NCBI GenBank assembly: GCA_950097015.1
Contig: CATNEN010000030.1
Location: 667,001-731,000 of the forward strand
DNA: 64,000 bases
Source: Macrostomum hystrix
Lineage: Eukaryota; Platyhelminthes; Macrostomidae
Direction: 5' to 3'
Shown here piece by piece: positions 11,901 through 25,300 of the stretch (its first letter is position 1; each line of letters starts with the position of its first letter). Below the pieces are notes generated by a model. The model did not search any database. It was not told the DNA's origin and was given only the letters and a program-made list of their open reading frames with translations. A program made the translations under genes and the position numbers.

Positions 11901-13311
11901 GATAAGGAATTTAGTAGAATCTGGTAGATTGGGAATCTGGTAGTTTGGTAATCTGGTAGAGATTGGGAATCTGGTAAATTGGGAATCTGGTAGTTTGGTA
12001 ATCTGGTAGAGATTGGGAATCTGGTAGATTGGGAACCAGGTAGATTGGGAATCTGGTAGTTTGGTAATCTGGTAGAGATTGGGAATCTGGTAGATTGGGA
12101 ACCAGGTAGATTGGGAATATGGTAGGTTGGGAATCGGGTAGATTAGGAATCTGGTAGGTTGGGAATCGGGTAGATTAGGAATCTGGTAGATTGGGAATCT
12201 GATAGAGATTAGGAATCTGTTAGATTTGGAATCTTGTAGTTTGGTAATCTGGTAGAGATTGGGAATCTGGTAGATTGGGAATCTGGTAGATTGGGAATCT
12301 GGTAGATTGGGAATCGGGTAGATTAGGAATCTGGTAGGTTGGGAGTCGGGTAGATTAGGAATCTGGTAGATTGGGGATCTGGTAGATTGGGAATCTGGTA
12401 GATTGGGAATCAGGTAGATTGGAAATCTGGTAGATTGGGAATCTGGTAGATTGGGAATCTGATAGAGATTAGGAATCTGGTAGATTGGGAATCTTGTAGT
12501 TTGGTAATCTGGTAGAGATTGGGAATCTGGTAGATTGGGAATCTGGTAGGTTGGGAATCGGGTAGATTAGGAATCTGGTAGGTTGGGAGTCGGGTAGATT
12601 GGGAATCTGGTAGATTGGGAATCTTGTAGTTTGGTAATCTGGTAGAGATTGGGAATCTGGTAGATTGGGAATCTGGTAGGTTGGGAATCTGGTAGGTTGG
12701 GAGTCGGGTAGATTGGGAATCTGGTAGATTGGGAATCTGGTAGATTGGGAATCTGGTAGAGATTGGGAATCTGGTAGATTGGGAATCTGGTAGATTGGGA
12801 ATCTGGTAGATTGGGAATCTGGTAGATTGGGAATCTGGTAGATTGGGAATCTGGTAGATTGGGAATCTGGTAGATTGGGAATCTGGTAGGTTGGGAATCG
12901 GGTAGATTGGGAATCGGGTAGATTAGGAATCTGGTAGGTTAGGAATCGGGTAGATTAGGAATCTGGTAGATTGGGAATCTGGTAGATTGGGAATCTGGTA
13001 GATTGGGAATCTGGTATATTGGGAATCTGGTAGGTTGGGAATCAGGTAGATTGGGAATCTGGTAGATTGGGAATCTGGTAGGTTGGGAATCGGGTAGATT
13101 AGGAATCTGGTAGATTGGGAATCTGGAAACAGGAAATTTTTAAATGACAACAGCAAGATAAATGACGAAACAAAATGTGGTCGTGCGAAGAAAAACGTGA
13201 TGAACGAGACAGATGTAAAACACCACATTCTATGTCAAGTGTTCGAATTTTTTTGGTCAAAATTTCTAGCTTAGGTCATTCATCTTAACCTATTGCTGCT
13301 GCTGCTGTTTC

Positions 13312-13346
<35 letters not shown>

Positions 13347-16300
13347 TGCCCGTGTGTTGTGGATGCTCATCAATTTCAAAGCTTACAAATGCCGTGGAAT
13401 GCTAGTTTTAGATTAAGGCGTCGAGTAGAGTGAAGGTTGCCAGTGCAACTGTGTGTGTGTTTGAAGGCGCCATGTTTGCTAATGGATCTGACAAATAAAA
13501 ATCCTGCATTTTTGGTGTCTCTGTGAGTGCGCGTGTTCTGTGAAAGCGCCGCTTGTGCCAATATGTGTGTTGAGTTAGAAATAACGGCGAGAGCATTGCT
13601 CGTAATATTGTTGTTTTTTCAGTTTCGCTCGGAATTGAACTTTAGTGATGTGGTGATCGAGATGTCAGAGAGTGACGGAATGTCAGAGAGTGATGCAGTG
13701 TCAGAGAGTGACGGAATGTCAGAGAGTGACGGAATGTCAGAGACTGACGGAATGTCAGAGAGTGACGGAGTGTGAGAGAGTGACGGAATGTCAGAGAGTG
13801 ACGCAGTGTCAGAGAGTGACTGAATGTCAGAGAGTGACTGAATGTCAGAGAGTGACGCATTGTCAGAGAGTGACAGAATGTCAGAGAGTGACGGAATACC
13901 AGAGAGGTACGGAAGGTCAGAGTGTGACGGAATGTCAGAGAGTGACGGAATGTCAGAGAGTGACGGAGTGTGAAAGAGTGACGGAATGTCAGAGAGTGAC
14001 GCATTGTCAGAGAGTGACGGAATGTCAGAGAGGTACGGAAGGTCAGAGTGTAACGGAATGTCAGAGGATAACAGAATAGCAGAGGGTTGCGGTGACGGCG
14101 TTCCGTGTCCTTCTCAGTCCGCTGCACTTCTGCACGACAATAAAAGTGCAAATGGTAGTCGAACGCCACAAGTAGCTTCGCCCTCCCAGACTTTTTTGTC
14201 AAGTATGCTACCTTCAAAATATATCCGCAGATCTGCAAAAATCTGTTAGTCAAGCAAACACTATTTAAGGACAAAGTCCTTATTGGGGGGGGACATCGTT
14301 GCAACCGTCGGCAGCAGAAACAGAGGAGTGGCGGAGGGAGGGAGGGAGGCGGTAGACGAGGCTCCGAGCGGAAGACAGCGCGGGAGATGCTTCTGAGATA
14401 CGGCACGGCCGCACGGCATGCGTTTCGCCAGGCCTAATCTCCCCTTGGAGACTCCACCCACCCAAAATCCCCGATCCCCAATGCGGATCGGCCGAATCCC
14501 CATCGTCAAATGCGGCTAGTCTCAAGCTGATCCCCCTTCCTGTCCTTCCCCTGCGGTTACTGGCGCGAATTCCATAAAACAGTGTTGGTAGCAAGCACTA
14601 TGGAGAGCAGGCCTCTGAGACCAGCTGCTCAGGCCCTTGAGCCAATCCGACTATGTGACAAACAACAGACAAGGACATTGTTCAGAGCAAGGCAGAAATG
14701 GCCGAGTCTGCTCAATTCACGCTTTCGGGTAGTGAGCAGCAGTTTGAGCAATCCGATTGTACCTGCACATGCAATGTGAAGTGCAGCAAGGCGAAGGCAC
14801 TATGCCGAGCAGTCGACAGCAGGACAGAGTGAGTGATGTATTGCTAGCCTAGCCTCTCAGTGGATTATGAAGGGATAGAATGGATTGCTAGCCTAGCCTC
14901 TCAGTGGATGATGGAGGGATAGAATGGATTGCTAGCCTAGCCTCTCAGTGGATGATGGAGGAATAGAATGGATTGCTAGCCTAGCCTCTCAGTGGATGAT
15001 GGAGGAATAGAATGGATTGCTAGCCTAGCCTCTCAGTGGATGATGGAGGAATAGAATGGATTGCTAGCCTAGCCTCTCAGTGGATGATGGAGGGATAGAA
15101 TGGATTGCTAGCCTAGCCTCTCAGTGGATGAGGGAGGAATAGAATGGATTGCTAGCCTCTCAGTGGATGATGGAGGAATAGAATGGATTGCTAGCCTAGC
15201 CTCTCAGTGGATGCAGGAGGAATAGAATGGATTGCTAGCCTAGCCTCTCAGTGGATGCAGGAGGAATGGAATGGATTGCTAGCCTCTCAGTGGATGATGG
15301 AGGAATAGAATGGATTGCTAGCCTAGCCTCTCAGTGGATGAGGGAGGAATAGAATGGACTGCTAGCCTAGCCTCTCAGTGGATGAGGGAGGAATAGAATG
15401 GACTGCTAGCCTAGCCTCTCAGTGGATGATGGAGGAATAGAATGGATTGCTAGCCTAGCCTCTCAGTGGATTATGAAGGGATAGAATGGATTGCTAGCCT
15501 AGCCTCTCAGTGGATGATGGAGGAATAGAATGGATTGCTAGCCTAGCCTCTCAGTGGATGATGGAGGGATAGAATGGATTGCTAGCCTAGCCTCTCAGTG
15601 GATGCAGGAGGAATAGAATGGATTGCTAGCCTAGCCTCTCAGTGGATGCAGGAGGAATAGAATGGATTGCTAGCCTAGCCTCTCAGTGGATGATGGAGGA
15701 ATAGAATGGATTGCTAGCCTAGCGTCTCAGTAGATGATGGAGGAATAGAATGGATTGCTAGCCTAGCCTCTCAGTGGATGATGATGGGATAGAATGGATT
15801 GCTTGTCCATCCCATAAACGAGTGTGCAGAATCTGAGTTGTATTCTATGTCACAAAAATTTAATCCTATAACTGGATGTCAGGTCGGAATCCAGTAACGG
15901 CTAAAGGTGTACCGGAACGTAACAGATGCTAAAGAATAATTGGGGAAGGGCAGGAGGAGATCGAGATGGAAGCGATGCGAATGGCCTGCAGCACACGGGC
16001 CCGACCCCCTTTTTTGAGGGCCTAAAAATCCCGGCCTCTCAGCCTTACGGAATGGTTCACCTGGGGGTGTGTGAGGAACTTTCCCCCTACCCCAAAAAAG
16101 CCTCTACTTCTTCCCCCTTCTTTCCCAAAATCGCCTTTCCCCAATTCCTGTCCCATATTTCTCACTCCAGTAGTAAAATTCCCCGACTGCCGCAGTCCAC
16201 TGGAGGTCCGCATTTAGCTCCAATTTTCACCCTAAAATCGCGCGCCACCCCCGCTGTCACCTTTTGCCTGTTTTCCGGCTCCGGCGAAGTTTCCTGAAGT

Positions 16301-19300
16301 GAATAAAATTTCCCTTTAGGTGGAACTCAGAGCCAGGTTTTATTAACTTGCCCTTGTCCGCGTGAATCCAGAAGTCTAGTATCTTTGTCTATTTAAAAGA
16401 CCAACTGGTTTGCGCCACATCGCTATCAATGTTGCGACAAGCTTCTAGTTGAAGCTAAGTCAAGTTCTTGGTTTCAAGCTTCTAAATGCCTGAGTGCTAA
16501 ACTTCTGCAGTGGAAGGTAGGCATCCCGTTGTGACGAAAAACCTTCAAATTTCTGGTTTGGCCTTTTTTTGTTCAGACGCTGGAGGCGACAGTTGCATCA
16601 AGAAATTATCGACCGTTCTCTTTTATGTTCCGCTCAAGGCTCGAATTTCCTGAATAATAGGACTTTAAATTTGGATCGGATTTCTCGATATTTCGCTTAT
16701 TGTCAAACGGTTGCTGTGCGTCGTCTGATCGTTTGAGCTCTCGGCGGTCACTTGTCATTAGCTTTGGATAACTTAATTGGAAAAAGCTTAGCTTAATCTG
16801 GTAAAAAAGATCGTTACAACAAATCTGCAGCTAAAATTGCCACAGGGATCATTTCCTAGAATTGCAGGAGGATGATTACCTAGAATCGCAGGAGGATGAT
16901 TACTTAGAATCGCAGGAGGATGATTACCTAGAATCGCAGGAGGATGATTACCTAGAATCGCAGGAGGATGATTACCTAGAATCGCAGGAGGATGATTACC
17001 TAGAATCGCAGGAGGATCCTTAGATGGAATCGCAGGAGGATCCGTAGCTGGAATCACTGGAAGATCCTTAGCTGGAATCACTGGAGGATCCATAGCTGGA
17101 ATCACTGGAGGATCCTTAGCTGGAATCACTGGAGGATCCTTAGCTGGAATCACTGGAGGATCCTTAGCTGGAATCACTGGAGGATCCTTAGCTGGAATCA
17201 CTGGAGGATCCTTAGCTGGAATCACTGGAGGATCCTTAGATGGAATCGCAGGAGGATCCGTAGCTGGAATCACTGGAGGATCCGTAGCTGGAATCACTGG
17301 AGGATCCATAGCTGGAATCACTGGAGGATCCTTAGCTGGAATCACTGGAGGATCCTTAGCTGGAATCACTGGAGGATCCTTAGCTGGAATCACTGGAGGA
17401 TCCTTAGCTGGAATCACTGGAGGATCCATAGCTGGAATCACTGGAGGATCCTTAGATGGAATCGCAGGAGAATCCTTAGCTGGAATCACTGGAGGATCCT
17501 TAGCTGGAATCACTGGAGGATCCTTAGATGGAATCGCAGGAGAATCCTTAGCTGGAATCGCAGGAGAATCCTTAGCTGGAATCGCAGGAGGAGCCATAGT
17601 TGGAATCGCAGGATGATCCGTAGCTGGAATCACTTGAGGATCCTTAGATGGAATCGCAGGATGATCCGTAGCTGGAATCACTTGAGGATCCTTAGATGGA
17701 ATCGCAGGATGATCCGTAGCTGGAATCACTTGAGGATCCTTAGATGGAATCGCAGGAGGATCCTTAGCTGGAATCACTGGAGGATCCTTAGCTGGAATCA
17801 CTTGAGGATCCTTAGATGGAATCGCAGGAGAATCCTTAGCTGGAATCGCAGGAGAATCCTTAGCTGGAATCGCAGGAGGAGCCATAGTTGGAATCGCAGG
17901 ATGATCCGTAGCTGGAATCACTTGAGGATCCTTAGATGGAATCGCAGGAGAATCCTTAGCTGGAATCGCAGGAGAATCCTTAGCTGGAATCACTTGAGGA
18001 TCCTTTGATGGAATCGCAGGAGAATCCTTAGCTGGAATCGCAGGAGAATCCTTAGCTGGAATCGCAGGAGGAGCCATAGTTGGAATCGCAGGATGATCCG
18101 TAGCTGGAATCGCAGGCGGATCCTTTGATGGAATCGCAGGAGGACCATTAGCAGAAATTGCAAGAGGATTCATAGCTAGAGTCGCAGTTAGACTTATTGC
18201 TAGAATCGCAACAGAATTGGTAGCTGAAATTGCCCAGGTAACATGGCTGGAATCGCAGCAAAGTAATTTACAGTATTGATGCCACGGATTCTTAAGTGAT
18301 TATATGTAAATATCCTGATACGATTGTAGCTACGGATTGCACAGAGCAGGAACAGTCTGAGGAACAGCAGAAATTCACCCTAGGCAACCGCACCCGCAGG
18401 ATGACAGCCCTTCACCAGGCGGCCTTCAGTGGCAATGTGCCGATGATGCAGGTACTGCTGGACCACGGAGCCATGGTTGATCTGCGCGATGCTAGAGGTG
18501 GGTGCGGGTGAGAAAAGTGTGTTTGTCTTTAAACAACTTATTTAACAGTAGAAAGACGAAACTATTTTCTCTCTGGGCGAAAGTCACCGGGGGTATTTCA
18601 AACACCCACTCCCTACTTCACGATAGCTCCCAAACCGAATGACCGATTTTCGTGAAAGCCAAAAATTCGGATCAAAATTTACCGAGGATCCTTAGCTGGA
18701 ATCGCAGGAGGATCCCTAGCTGGAAACGCAGGAGGATCATTAGTTGGAATCGCAGGAGGATTCGTAGCTGGAATCGCAAGAGGATCAGTAGCTGGAATCG
18801 GAGGAGGATCTGTAGCTGGAATCGCAGGAGGATCATTAGTTGGAATCGCAGGAGGATCATTAGTTGGAATCGCAGGAGGATCCGTAGCTGGAATCGCAGG
18901 AGGATCATTAGTTGGAATCGCAGGAGGATCCGTAGCTGGAATCGCAGGAGGATCATTAGTTGGAATCGCAGGAGGATCATTAGCTGGAATCGCAGGAGGA
19001 TCTGTAGCTGTAATCGCAGGAGGATCCGTAGCTGGAAACGCAGGAGGATCATTAGTTGGAATCGCAGGAGGATCATTAGCTGGAATCGCAGGAGGATCAT
19101 TAGTTGGAATCGCAGGAGGATTCTTAGCTGGTTTATGATGAACTAGTTTTCAAAGTCGCACGAGTCTGCGTCATCGAGACATTCAGCTATTCTTGTCGAA
19201 GACCCTGGCGACAAGAACAAGTATTATTTCTCGTTATTAAACTTCAATGGCGAGTCCAAATCGGTTCCAAAAATAGAATAAATAACTTTTTCATCAATCC

Positions 19301-22300
19301 AAACTAGTTAACAATAACAGCCTACATGGTTAAATGTTGACATTTTGCGAGCATTAAAAATAAGCTTATATTTGTGGTTCTTGCCACTAAATACTTCGGC
19401 GAGAATCGTTGAATATCTCGACGGTGCCGATGTTTTGTAATTCTGGTAAGTTGTTTCATCGCATAGTTTTCGCCCATGTTCTGAATTCTTATGGCTGGCC
19501 ATAGGTTGAATATTTTGGGAGAAACATAACAAAATGTGGGTTTTTGAAATATCCCCCCTGGTCTTTCAACTGTTGAAGTAACATGTTTCTAAGAAAACAA
19601 GCAAACAACGGCGTTCGCAGGCCTCCGCCCGTTGCACGTGGCCAGCTATCAGGGCCACAGCGAAGCGGTCAGCCTGCTACTCAAGCGCGGCAGCCATGCG
19701 GATTTGACGGCCTGCGGCGGTTTGAGTCCGCTGCATCTGGCCTGCCAGGCGGGCCACTACGAAATTGTGAGACTGCTCTGCTCTTGTGCAGCAATTTGAT
19801 GTGCGTTCTTTTCACAACAGGCTTTCAGACCGAGAGGTCCTGAGTTCGAATCCTTGAGCAGGAAATTAAATCACCCAATGCAACAGTTTACAATGCTATT
19901 AAATGGGTACCAGCGTGAGCTGGGGTAGACATTTGGGTGGGCTGAGGCGCCCTTCAGTTCATGAAACTGAACAGTTTTTCACTGCCCTAAGAACCGGTTC
20001 GAAATTATGGCTGTATCTAAGTTACCTAGTTGTCTTTGAGTATCTATCATTTGTTTGAATCGCATGATTGATCATTAGTTGGAATCCCAGGAGGATCAGT
20101 AGCTGGAATCGCAGGAGGATCCTTAGCTAGAATCGTAGGAGGATCCTTAGCTGGAATCGCAGGAGGATTAGTAGCTGGAATCGGAGGAGGATCCTTAGCT
20201 GGAATCGCAGGAGGATCTGTAGTTGGAATCGCAGGAGGATCAGTAGCTGGAATCGCAGGAGGATTAGTAGCTGGAATCACTGGAGGATCCTTAGCTGGAA
20301 TCGCTGGAGGATCTGTAGTTGGAATCGCAGGAGGATCAGTAGCTGGAATCGCAGGAGGATCAGTAGCTGGGATCGCAGGAGGATCAGTAGCTGGAATCGC
20401 AAAAGGATCCGTAGCTGGAATCGCAGGAGGATCCTTAGCTGGAATCACAGGAGGATCCTTAGCTGGAATCGCAGGAGGATTAGTAGCTGGAATCGGAGGA
20501 GGATCCTTAGCTGGAATCGCAGGAGGATCTGTAGTTGGAATCGCAGGAGGATCAGTAGCTGGAATCGCAAAAGGATCCGTAGCTGGAATCGCAGGAGGAT
20601 CCTTAGTTGGAATCGCAGGAGGATCTGTAGTTGGAATCGCAGGAGAATCAGTAGCTGGAATCGCAGGAGGATCAGTAGCTGGAATCGCAGGAGGATCAGT
20701 AGCTGGAATCCCAGGAGGATCAGTAGCTGGAATCGCAGGAGGATCCTTAGCTAGAATCGCAGGAGGATTAGTAGCTGGAATCGGAGGAGGATCCTTAGCT
20801 GGAATCGCAGGAGGATCTGTAGTTGGAATCGCAGGAGAATCAGTAGCTGGAATCGCAGGAGGATCAGTAGCTGGAATCGCAGGAGGATCAGTAGCTGGGA
20901 TCGCAGGAGGATCATTAGTTGGAATTGCAGCAGGATCCTTTGTTGGAATCGCAGGAGGATCAGTAGCTGGAATCGCAGGAGGATCAGTAGCTGGAATCGC
21001 AGGAGGATCAGTAGCTGGAATCGCAGGAGGATCCTTAGCTGGAATCGCAGGAGGATCCTTAGCTGGAATCGCAGGAGGATTGGTAGCTGGAATCGGAGGA
21101 GGATCCTTAGCTGGAATCGCAGGAGGATCTGTAGTTGGAATCGCAGGAGGATCAGTAGCTGGAATCGCAGGAGGATCAGTAGCTGGAATCGCAGGAGGAT
21201 CAGTAGCTGGAATCGCAGGAGGATCATTAGTTGGAATTGCAGCAGGATCCTTTGTTGGAATCGCAGGAGGATCCTTTGCTGGAATCGCAGGAGGATCAGT
21301 AGCTGGAATCGGAGGAGGATCCTTAGCTGGAATAGCAGGAGGATCTATTAGCTGGAATCGCAGGAGGATCCTTAGCTGGAATCGCAGGAGGATCCTTAGC
21401 TAGAATCGCAGCTATTTCGCAATGCTTTCAAAAGCTGTGTACAGCTGTTCAGTCCATGTACCGTGGAGGCAGCTAAAATCTGCTGAATTTCTACCCTAAT
21501 TAAAGCTGGTAGCTGGGTGAAATGAAGCAAAATGAAATTAAGTTTCGTGTCAAGGACAGAAATTTCCACCATCGGGCTGAGAATCGAACTCCTAACGTCT
21601 CTAACCACTGGGCTACAAACTGCTTGGGCAACTTTTTAGAACCGAGTTTTTATCCCCATTTTTAATGCAAATAAGAATAAGATGGAAGAATCAAGTTTTC
21701 CAAGTCAATAAATTATTCAATCTGAACCAGAATTCTGCGCAATACACTAGTAAAACAATGCAGTCATTATTTAATGACTCATTCCATAATCCTTAGATTT
21801 TTTTAACTTTTTTAAACACGGATAACTTGCGTATCTTGCAATCATATTTTCATAATGTTTGAAAATGTAGAGAATTTATTCAGATTTTTTATAAAACAAA
21901 CTTTCTGAAAATCTGTTGCAAGATACGCAAATTATCAGTGTTTTTCTTCAAATGGTGCATCAGAATATTCGCCAGTCAGCCAGTCAGCCTACACTGCCTC
22001 TCCAGTTTCTAGATTCCGAGCTCCGTGATTAAGCATGCGTCCTTCATTGGACAGATTTGTGCAGATTAGTGCCCCTGAACTGCTGCGGCAGAGAGAGAGA
22101 GAGATAGGAGCTGGGAACAGCAGATAGTGGTGCAAAAGGTAAATAGACAATATGGACTATAAACCGACTAGAACGACTTCTACTTCGGGACTCTAAATAT
22201 AGGACCTATTTGGTATGGTTCAAACTTTATCTATACGGTGATGATCATCATCGGGCTGTGGCCATTTTATTTTACTTGCACTGTGCCATTTGCGTGCGGA

Positions 22301-25300
22301 CAAGTTGCGATAGCTGTCGGCATATTGGGAAATCTGCGGCATGACCCTGTTGACACTGAACCTGTCACTCCCCTTTTCTACCTCTCCTCCTGCCAAATCC
22401 TCATCTATCATCCCGCGCCAGATTATCGTAGGGAGAAATTCGTAGAGTACGCTTCTACCAATTGTCTGTTTGTTTATCCCTGTGGGCTGTTTTATGCCTC
22501 TGGGCTGCAGGTTTTCGACTAGTTTTTATTATTACAAAAATGACTTTGTTGATAGCAAAATGTTGGCAGACATTGCTTCGCTGCATTTATTAATCCTGCT
22601 TGTACTTCACAGTGGCAGTAGAAATTTACTCATTCAAAGACAGCGATTGCTGATTTATCTAAGCAGAAGTTAACAGAAGAAACTACCAAGGGGGAGAATT
22701 TCCTCCCCAAGATAATTTTTTGTGCTGCACCCGAACGGAGCAACGCAAGCACGCGAAACTCAAGAACACGGGCCCCAACTTTTTGTTGCGCATCTTCTGA
22801 AACAAGAATCAAGTCGCCAGCTCTTCAGACCGTCGAGATATTCAATGTTTCTGGCCGAAGGTCCGATTTTTCCCATAAGAGCTAGTGTATTTCATACGCA
22901 TTGCTGATGGCAGGAATTCGAGTTCGAGTGTTTGTAAAAGTAATTTACAGAAATCAATTTACGGGTTGACCCCTTGACCTGGGACTTTTCTTAGATTATA
23001 AGAAAAAAATAGTATTTTTAGAGAGCAAATCTAGTACTTTAGTCGTATAATTTTCCTGGAGCAGAACCCTTTGCTACTTCATCAGCGGTTTGGCATTTCG
23101 ATGCGTTAGCGGGCAAATATTTCCAATCTCTGCCTAAAATCCCCAGGCTGAACTCCATTCGGAATGAAGGGATTTGGATTGAGGATCTGGGATCTGTTCG
23201 TTGGGACTGCTGCAGCCAGACTGAATTTCCCCACTTCTGCAAACTGAAAAATGCAAATTACCCAGTTAGAAAAGTTCATGAGGGATAAGTCCACCATAAT
23301 TGCTTAGATTGCTACTATCCGTAGAAAGTAACGCATATTTGTCTTTTCATTTTTCGGCGCGCAGGTGAAGCAGTTGCTGTGCAGCAATGCAGATCCGATG
23401 CTTCGCACTGAGGACGGCCGCACCGCTTTTGATGTGGCCTGCGAGTTTGGCAGATTCGCTGTGAGATTTCAGCTTCATTTAGAGCTATTCATTCCACGCC
23501 CTTCGCCTTTCATTACCCAACCTTCGCCTTTCATTACCCAACCTTCGCCTTTCATTACCCAACATTCGCCTTTCATTACCCAACCTTCGCCTTTCATTAC
23601 CCAACATTCGCCTTTCATTACCCAACATTCGCCTTTCATTACCCAACCTTCGCCTTTCATTACCCATCCTTCGCCATTCATTACCCATACTTCGCCATTC
23701 ATTCCACAACCTTCGCCATTCATTCCACAACCTTCACCATTCATTACCCATCCTTCGCCATTCATTTCACATCCTTCGCCATTCATTTCACATCCTTCAC
23801 CATTCATTCCAAGTCCTTCGCCATTCATTCCACAACCTTCACCATTCATTACCCATCCTTCGCCATTCATTTCACATCCTTCGCCATTCATTTCACATCC
23901 TTCGCCATTCATTCCAAGTCCTTCGCCATTCATTTCACATCCTGCGCCATTCATTCCTCATCCTTTACCTTTCCTCCCCAAACACCCCGCAGATCGCCCA
24001 GCTGCTGTTATCGCTGAAATCTGTCTCCGGCTTGCTGTACGAAGATCTGGAGGCTGCACAGTCGAATCAGTCGCAGTCGTGCTTCCATCTGGCTGCCAAG
24101 AATGGTCACGTTGATGTGCTCAGGTAAATTTCCAGTGTGCATCAGTTCTAATTTTGGGTCGGAATTCTAGACACGGTAAAGCTGTCTGGAGCTTGGGGTC
24201 ATAAATTACAGAGCATCTACTTAACCTGTCAAATATATAGTCAATATATCAAAAAAATGCGAGCCCCAGTGCCTGGCAGTATGCACATTTAGTTCAAGTT
24301 TGAGCTCGGCTAGACTAAATTAACTTTCCTTGGCTAATCTCTGTCTTCATTTTCTAAACTGTGCTCAATTATATATAGCCGTGCTATCAACTGGGAAGAG
24401 ACCGATGAGGCGTAGGTGGGGTGGGCTGTGATTGATTGACGCGCTTTGGTTAGAGACAGGCAGCCTGGGGGGGACGGAAAAGGTAGGAGATAGGATTTTT
24501 TTCGAATGGGGATCCCCCCTACTAATCCCTCCGCAGACTGCTGCTAACCCAGCCTGGAGTCAATACCGACCGCATGACCGAGCAAGGCACCTGCCTGCAC
24601 TTAGCTGCCATTCACGGTCAGCTTGAAGCCGTTAAATTTCTACTCGAGGTGAGTTTTTTGAGTTGAAAGCCTTAAAATTAATTCGATGTTTGATACCAAA
24701 TGCCTGCAGATAACAGAATCTTTTTATTGATCGGGATTAACCGGTGTCTTTTACTACTGGGCACCCCTACCCGGTGGTAACAGGTGTTTTTTGATACTGG
24801 GTACCATCTACCTGGTAATAACAAATGCCTTTCGCTACTGGGTACCCCCTTCCCGGGTGAAAGTTTCTAAGTAATCAATTTTCTGGCCGCTGCCAAAACC
24901 AACTTTATTTTCATTATTCTCTCGGGCATTGAGTTAGTATAAGATACGAGCTGTGGCTGTGAGCACACTTCAGAGTGGACTCAAAAGCACTACACAGCAA
25001 TGGAAAGCAGGGAGAGGTCGAGCTCACTTTCGTTGCTACTTTGTCCTTAGCAACTCCTGCTTTGCTGGCCTCACCCTGGATGACCCCGCAGCGATGCCCA
25101 GTTACTGAGTGTGGTATAGCTTTGAATACACTGGCAGTAAGTAGTTGCCAACCATTTGGCTCGGGGGCTTGTTTCTGATGTAGGCCAGTTAAAAAGTGGC
25201 CTTCTATCGTTTGCTTTCACTCACTCTTCCTCTTTCATCCCATCCATTCTATTTACTATTCTGTCCTCTCCCTACTTACCCCATTAAGTCTCTACCCAAT

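Noticed and set aside
16788-18173. 461-codon minus-strand open frame (PAIPAKD repeats)
   Set aside because: Translation of the 24-bp minisatellite, intronic and antisense to Caskin, with no flanking coding sequence.
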